8,953 bases of DNA, taken from NCBI GenBank assembly GCA_903856875.1, contig CAIODE010000388.1, positions 1 through 8,953 of the forward strand, given 5' to 3'. The notes beneath the pieces are model-generated. The model was not told where the DNA came from. It did no database searches and was given only the letters and a program-made list of their open reading frames with translations. Position 1 is the first letter of the stretch. Each line of letters opens with the position of its first letter. Below are positions 5,976 to 8,953 of this stretch, piece after piece. Source of the DNA: an uncultured Burkholderiales bacterium (GTDB taxonomy: Bacteria > Pseudomonadota > Gammaproteobacteria > Burkholderiales > Burkholderiaceae_C). The position numbers were made by a program, and so were the translations under genes.

Positions 5976-7252
5976 GTGCAGGTCTCCGACAAAAGCTTTA
6001 AGGCTTTGGTAAAGAAATCAGGCGTCCCAAAATTGCCAGACTTTAAGGTGAGGTGCCCAGCCGCATGCTGAGGTGCATAACACCACGGAACTCCCGGATC
6101 AATTTGCGGTCCAATTTGCATTTGTGAAATATTCAAAGCTTGAACGCATGCGCCCGAAGTTTCGCCGCCAGCAATCACCCATTGTTTCACACCCATTTGC
6201 AACAGACCCTCGCTAACTTGTGCCAGTGCAGACTCCATCCATTCGCCTGCTTGCTCGCGCCCAAACTTGGCCTGTACTTGCTGCAGTGAGGCGGCATCGG
6301 TGGTGGCATAAATGAGAACTGGCCCCTTGGCAAGCAGGGGCTGAGCCCAAGCCAGAGCTTGCGCCACTTGGGTTTTGATTTGTACAGGCATATCTTGGGT
6401 GGACCAGCTTAAGGGGCTGAACTGCCAACTGGGAAGTCCTAAACTTTGGTAGTGCGCCACTTGGCCTTGCGTCGCAATGGAACAGCTGCCTGAAACAATG
6501 GCCTGATAGCCTGATGCCTTGGGCAGCATCGCAGCACTGGCCGATGCATGTAAATTCCAATTGGCAGGCAAGCCAATGGCCACGCCAGAACCTGCAGTGA
6601 CCAGGGGCATATTTTTCAAGGCTGGACCGAGGGTTTTCAAATCTTCATTGCTGGTGGCATCGACAATGGCAATACGGACGCCATCGGCTTGAAGCTGTTT
6701 GATTTGCTCGCTGATGGCGGCACTGCCTTTGGCCATGACAGTGTGATCGATCAAGCCCACTTTGCCTTTGCTTTGAGCTTGCAGGACGCGGACCAAGTTG
6801 GCGTCTGTCATGGGTGTGAGTGGATGGTTTTGCATGCCGCTTTCGTTCAAAAGAACAGCACCTGCAAACAAATAGCCTTTGAACACCGTTCTGCCGTTGT
6901 CTGGGAAGGCCGGTGTGGCAATGGTGAATTTGCAATCAAGCGCATCCATCAAGGCTTCCGTCACGGGTCCGATGTTGCCAGCGGGTGTGCTGTCGAACGT
7001 AGAGCAGTACTTGAAATAAATTTGATCTGCACCTTGCGCTTGAAGCCATTGAAGGGCTTTGAGAGATTGTGCAATGGCTTCCTTGGCGGGTACGGTGCGA
7101 GATTTCAAAGCCACCACCACCGCATCGACATCTGATGAAAGTGCTGCTTGAGGCACACCAAAAGTTTGCATCACGCGCATTCCTGAGCGAACCAGATTGT
7201 TGGCCAGATCTGTTGCCCCCGTGAAGTCGTCTGCAATGCAACCCAATTTCAT
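5972..7252 (-). CDS. otnK: 3-oxo-tetronate kinase OtnK (four-carbon acid sugar kinase, DUF1537 family)
   Basis: The 426-residue product has the two-domain layout of the four-carbon acid sugar kinase family. The N-terminal substrate-binding domain starts with GCIADDFTGATDLANNLVRSGM (4-25), and KYCSTFDSTPAGNIGP (81-96) and TPAFPDNGRTVFKGYLF (113-129) follow. The C-terminal nucleotide-binding domain has SGSCS (254-258), AGGETSGA (361-368) and LKSGNFG (403-409). It transfers phosphate from ATP to C4 of 3-oxo-tetronate, the third step of L-threonate breakdown. The GCIADDFTGATD start and the otnC/otnI neighbours favour OtnK over DtnK or the D-erythronate and D-threonate kinases of the family. It lies 63 bp behind ltnD, and its stop overlaps the otnC start by 4 bp (ATGA), pointing to translational coupling. 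The start ATG has a weak GAG-containing ribosome binding site. All core motifs are intact. Confidence 0.95.
   Translation of the reverse strand: MKLGCIADDFTGATDLANNLVRSGMRVMQTFGVPQAALSSDVDAVVVALKSRTVPAKEAIAQSLKALQWLQAQGADQIYFKYCSTFDSTPAGNIGPVTEALMDALDCKFTIATPAFPDNGRTVFKGYLFAGAVLLNESGMQNHPLTPMTDANLVRVLQAQSKGKVGLIDHTVMAKGSAAISEQIKQLQADGVRIAIVDATSNEDLKTLGPALKNMPLVTAGSGVAIGLPANWNLHASASAAMLPKASGYQAIVSGSCSIATQGQVAHYQSLGLPSWQFSPLSWSTQDMPVQIKTQVAQALAWAQPLLAKGPVLIYATTDAASLQQVQAKFGREQAGEWMESALAQVSEGLLQMGVKQWVIAGGETSGACVQALNISQMQIGPQIDPGVPWCYAPQHAAGHLTLKSGNFGTPDFFTKALKLLSETCT
5983..5987 (-). promoter_or_regulatory. Ribosome binding site of otnC, inside the otnK 3' end
   Basis: The minus strand reads GGAGA, 7 nt before the otnC ATG at 5975. 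It supports this start and lies within the last codons of otnK, so ribosomes finishing otnK can begin otnC at the overlapping ATGA. Confidence 0.75.
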
Positions 7253-7315
7253 GTTGTCTCGCTTTTGATTGTTTGGCTCAATTCAAGCTGCAAATTCTGG
7301 AAGTACGCGAGCTTT
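7253..7315 (-). other. 63-bp spacer between ltnD and otnK
   Basis: No gene, strong hairpin or repeat is visible. The minus strand is AT-rich, with weak TTG-starting hexamers but no convincing -35/-10 pair. An internal promoter cannot be excluded. It is a plain spacer as far as I can see. Confidence 0.3.
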
Positions 7316-8224
7316 TTATTTGGCTTTGGGCAATTCAATGCCAGGGAAAATTTTGATCACAGCGCTGTCATCTTCTTTGGCAAAGCCAGCCGTGCTGGCT
7401 TGCATGAACATTTGATGCGCGGTGCTAGAAAGTGGCAGTGGAAACTTGCTAGCGCGTGCCATGTCCAACACCAGACCTAAGTCTTTGACAAAGATATCGA
7501 CAGCAGACAAAGGTGTGTAGTCGGCAGCCAGCACATGCGCCATGCGATTTTCAAACATCCAGCTGTTGCCCGCGCTGTGTGTGATGACTTCGTAAAGCGC
7601 TTCGGGGTCAACGCCTTCGCGCAAGCCCAAGGCCATGGCTTCTGCGGCCGCTGCAATGTGAACGCCTGCCAGCAATTGATTGATGATTTTGACTTTGCTG
7701 CCAGCGCCCGCACTGTCGCCTAATTTGTAAACCTTGGCGGCCATGGCGTTGAGGAAGGCCTCTGCTTTGGCGTAGGCCGCAGGTGTGCCGGCTGTCATCA
7801 TGGTCATTTGGCCTGAGGCTGCTTTGGCGGCACCACCAGAAATTGGGGCATCGATGTACAGCAGGCCTTTGTCGTTCAACTTTTTCTCAAGACCCACGGA
7901 GAAAGCAGGCTCGACGGTAGAACACATGACAAACACGCTGCCAGCTTTGAGGTGGTTGGCACAGCCAGATGTTGGCGTGCCATCGCCGAACAACACAGAT
8001 TCTGTTTGTGCGGCATTGACCACCACGGACACCAAAATATCAGAAGCTGCAGCGATGGCTTCTAAAGAAGCGCATGCGATCCCGCCCTCTGTGGCAAATT
8101 TTTGCGCCACTTCTGCGCGAACATCAAAAACATTCACAACATGGCCAGCGCGACGCAATGACTGCGCCATGCCCATGCCCATGGCGCCTAAGCCAATGAC
8201 ACCGACGGACAAATGGGCACTCAT
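7316..8224 (-). CDS. ltnD: L-threonate dehydrogenase LtnD (beta-hydroxyacid dehydrogenase family)
   Basis: The 302-residue protein belongs to the 3-hydroxyisobutyrate/beta-hydroxyacid dehydrogenases. It has the NAD-binding GLGAMG (11-16) near the N-terminus, STVEP (102-106), the substrate-binding DAPISGG (125-131), and the catalytic stretch GAGSKVKIINQ (173-183) with K179 and N182. The stretch MFENRMAHVLAADYTPLSAVDIFVKDLGLVLD (223-254) and DDSAVIKIF near the end are typical of the LtnD branch. By family knowledge it oxidises L-threonate with NAD+ to 2-oxo-tetronate, the first step of the route completed by OtnI, OtnK and OtnC. Start ATG 8224 is chosen because GGAGA precedes it by 8 nt; the in-frame TTG at 8242 lies upstream of that site and would add six residues. 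The start is 4 bp from the stop of the preceding oxidoreductase gene, so the two are likely coupled. Confidence 0.93.
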   Translation of the reverse strand: MSAHLSVGVIGLGAMGMGMAQSLRRAGHVVNVFDVRAEVAQKFATEGGIACASLEAIAAASDILVSVVVNAAQTESVLFGDGTPTSGCANHLKAGSVFVMCSTVEPAFSVGLEKKLNDKGLLYIDAPISGGAAKAASGQMTMMTAGTPAAYAKAEAFLNAMAAKVYKLGDSAGAGSKVKIINQLLAGVHIAAAAEAMALGLREGVDPEALYEVITHSAGNSWMFENRMAHVLAADYTPLSAVDIFVKDLGLVLDMARASKFPLPLSSTAHQMFMQASTAGFAKEDDSAVIKIFPGIELPKAK

Positions 8225-8228
8225 GAAA

Positions 8229-8953
8229 TTATTCTCCAGCAACCGTGAGCATGATTTTGCCGATGTGCTGCGAGGACTCCATCAGTGCATGGGCCTTTGC
8301 CGCATCTTTCAATTCGAAGACTTGGTGAATGACGGGCGCGACGCTGCCAGCTTCGAGCAAGGGCCAAACTTGCGCATGCAACTCATTGGCAATTTGTGCT
8401 TTGTCTTGCACACTGCGGGGACGCAAAGTGGAGCCTGTGAACGTGAGGCGCTTGGCCATGAGCGAGACCCAGTCGACCTCGACCTTGGAGGGCTGTAAAA
8501 AAGCAATTTGCAGCAAGCGGCCTTCAATGGCCAACGCGCGCAAATTGCGCTGCATGTAGCTACCACCCACCATGTCCAAAATGGCATTCACGCCTTTTTG
8601 ATCGGTGAGTTTGAGGACCTCTTCGACAAAGTCTTGAGTCTTGTAATCGATGGCGGTATGCGCGCCCATTTTCAAACAGGCGGCCACCTTGTCGGAATTG
8701 CCAACGGTGCAAAACACGGTGGCGCCAAAAGCATGGGCCAGTTGAATGGCAGTTAAACCAATGCCAGAAGACCCGCCGTGAACCAAAATACTTTCACCCG
8801 ACTTCAACTTGCCGCGCTGAAAAACATTGGTCCAAACGGTGAAAAAGTTTTCAGGCAGCGCTGCAGCCTGCAGCATGGAGAAACCTTTGGGAATAGGCAG
8901 CGCCTGTCCTTCGGGCACAGTGACAAATTCTGCATACGCACCGCCGTTGGTGA
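8229..8953 (-). CDS. NAD(P)H:quinone oxidoreductase, PIG3/zeta-crystallin-like (medium-chain dehydrogenase family), 5' end beyond the right edge
   Basis: The frame is open to the last complete codon at 8951, reading TNGGAYAEFVTVPEGQ, so the gene starts outside the window; 240 residues are present of an expected 320-335. The GGAYAEFV stretch and the nucleotide-binding LVHGGSSGIG (about 56-65), followed by TAIQLAHAFGA, are typical of zinc-free quinone reductases of the medium-chain dehydrogenase superfamily. DMVGGSYMQRNLRAL and HIGKIML near the C-terminus match the PIG3-type branch (TIGR02824). Such enzymes reduce quinones or enoyl/enone compounds with NADPH in the cytoplasm. The cysteine-rich structural zinc loop of alcohol dehydrogenases is absent in the visible part. 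The gene ends 4 bp before ltnD and is probably in the same operon, but no role in threonate catabolism is known. Confidence 0.88.
   Translation of the reverse strand, partial: TNGGAYAEFVTVPEGQALPIPKGFSMLQAAALPENFFTVWTNVFQRGKLKSGESILVHGGSSGIGLTAIQLAHAFGATVFCTVGNSDKVAACLKMGAHTAIDYKTQDFVEEVLKLTDQKGVNAILDMVGGSYMQRNLRALAIEGRLLQIAFLQPSKVEVDWVSLMAKRLTFTGSTLRPRSVQDKAQIANELHAQVWPLLEAGSVAPVIHQVFELKDAAKAHALMESSQHIGKIMLTVAGE
8233..8237 (-). promoter_or_regulatory. Ribosome binding site of ltnD, overlapping the oxidoreductase 3' end
   Basis: The minus strand reads GGAGA, 8 nt before ATG 8224. It fixes the ltnD start and lies within the last codons of the preceding gene. Confidence 0.8.

Noticed and set aside
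6689..7135. A 148-codon plus-strand open frame opposite otnK
   Set aside because: OtnK is complete with all its motifs on the other strand; the antisense product is not recognisable and has no evident start signal.
7785..8498. A long open frame on the plus strand (237 codons) opposite ltnD and the oxidoreductase gene
   Set aside because: It lies antisense to two well-recognised genes and spans their junction. Its product resembles no family I know, and it is what the codon bias of the opposite strand would produce.

Overview
The window looks like chromosomal DNA of a betaproteobacterium of the order Burkholderiales, most likely a freshwater Comamonadaceae of the Limnohabitans/Polaromonas/Rhodoferax type. 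This rests on protein resemblance, the moderate GC content, TTG-rich leucine codon use and the tight gene packing. It is an inference; there is no rRNA or other taxonomic marker here. Coding density is very high. I see no tRNA, rRNA, CRISPR array, insertion sequence, phage gene or gene-free stretch longer than 66 bases.

Left part, plus strand (1-2869): the 3' portion of an AmgK-like sugar kinase of cell-wall recycling (cut by the left edge), the 16S rRNA methyltransferase gene rsmE, and a 12-TM major facilitator (MFS) transporter. A perfect 16-bp palindrome fills the junction between rsmE and the MFS gene and runs into the MFS start codon. The MFS gene converges on the next gene with only 9 bp between stop codons.

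Right part, minus strand (2879-8953, transcribed right to left): a probable operon in the order quinone oxidoreductase (cut by the right edge), ltnD, otnK, otnC, otnI, and an M20-family metallopeptidase. The junctions are 4 bp, 63 bp, a 4-bp overlap, 66 bp and 16 bp. The four central genes make a complete L-threonate catabolic route. LtnD oxidises L-threonate to 2-oxo-tetronate, OtnI isomerises it to 3-oxo-tetronate, OtnK phosphorylates that at C4, and OtnC decarboxylates the product to dihydroxyacetone phosphate, which enters central metabolism. L-threonate is a breakdown product of ascorbate, so the cluster suggests use of plant- or alga-derived sugar acids. No dedicated transporter or regulator for the pathway lies in the window; they may lie beyond the right edge.

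The pathway itself is known. The points worth a second look are: an OtnC lacking two residues expected at the class II aldolase active site (Glu to Thr83, zinc-ligand His to Leu180); the palindrome over the MFS start; and two genes (quinone oxidoreductase, M20 peptidase) arranged as part of the threonate operon with no known role in it. I did not find a convincing wholly new system.
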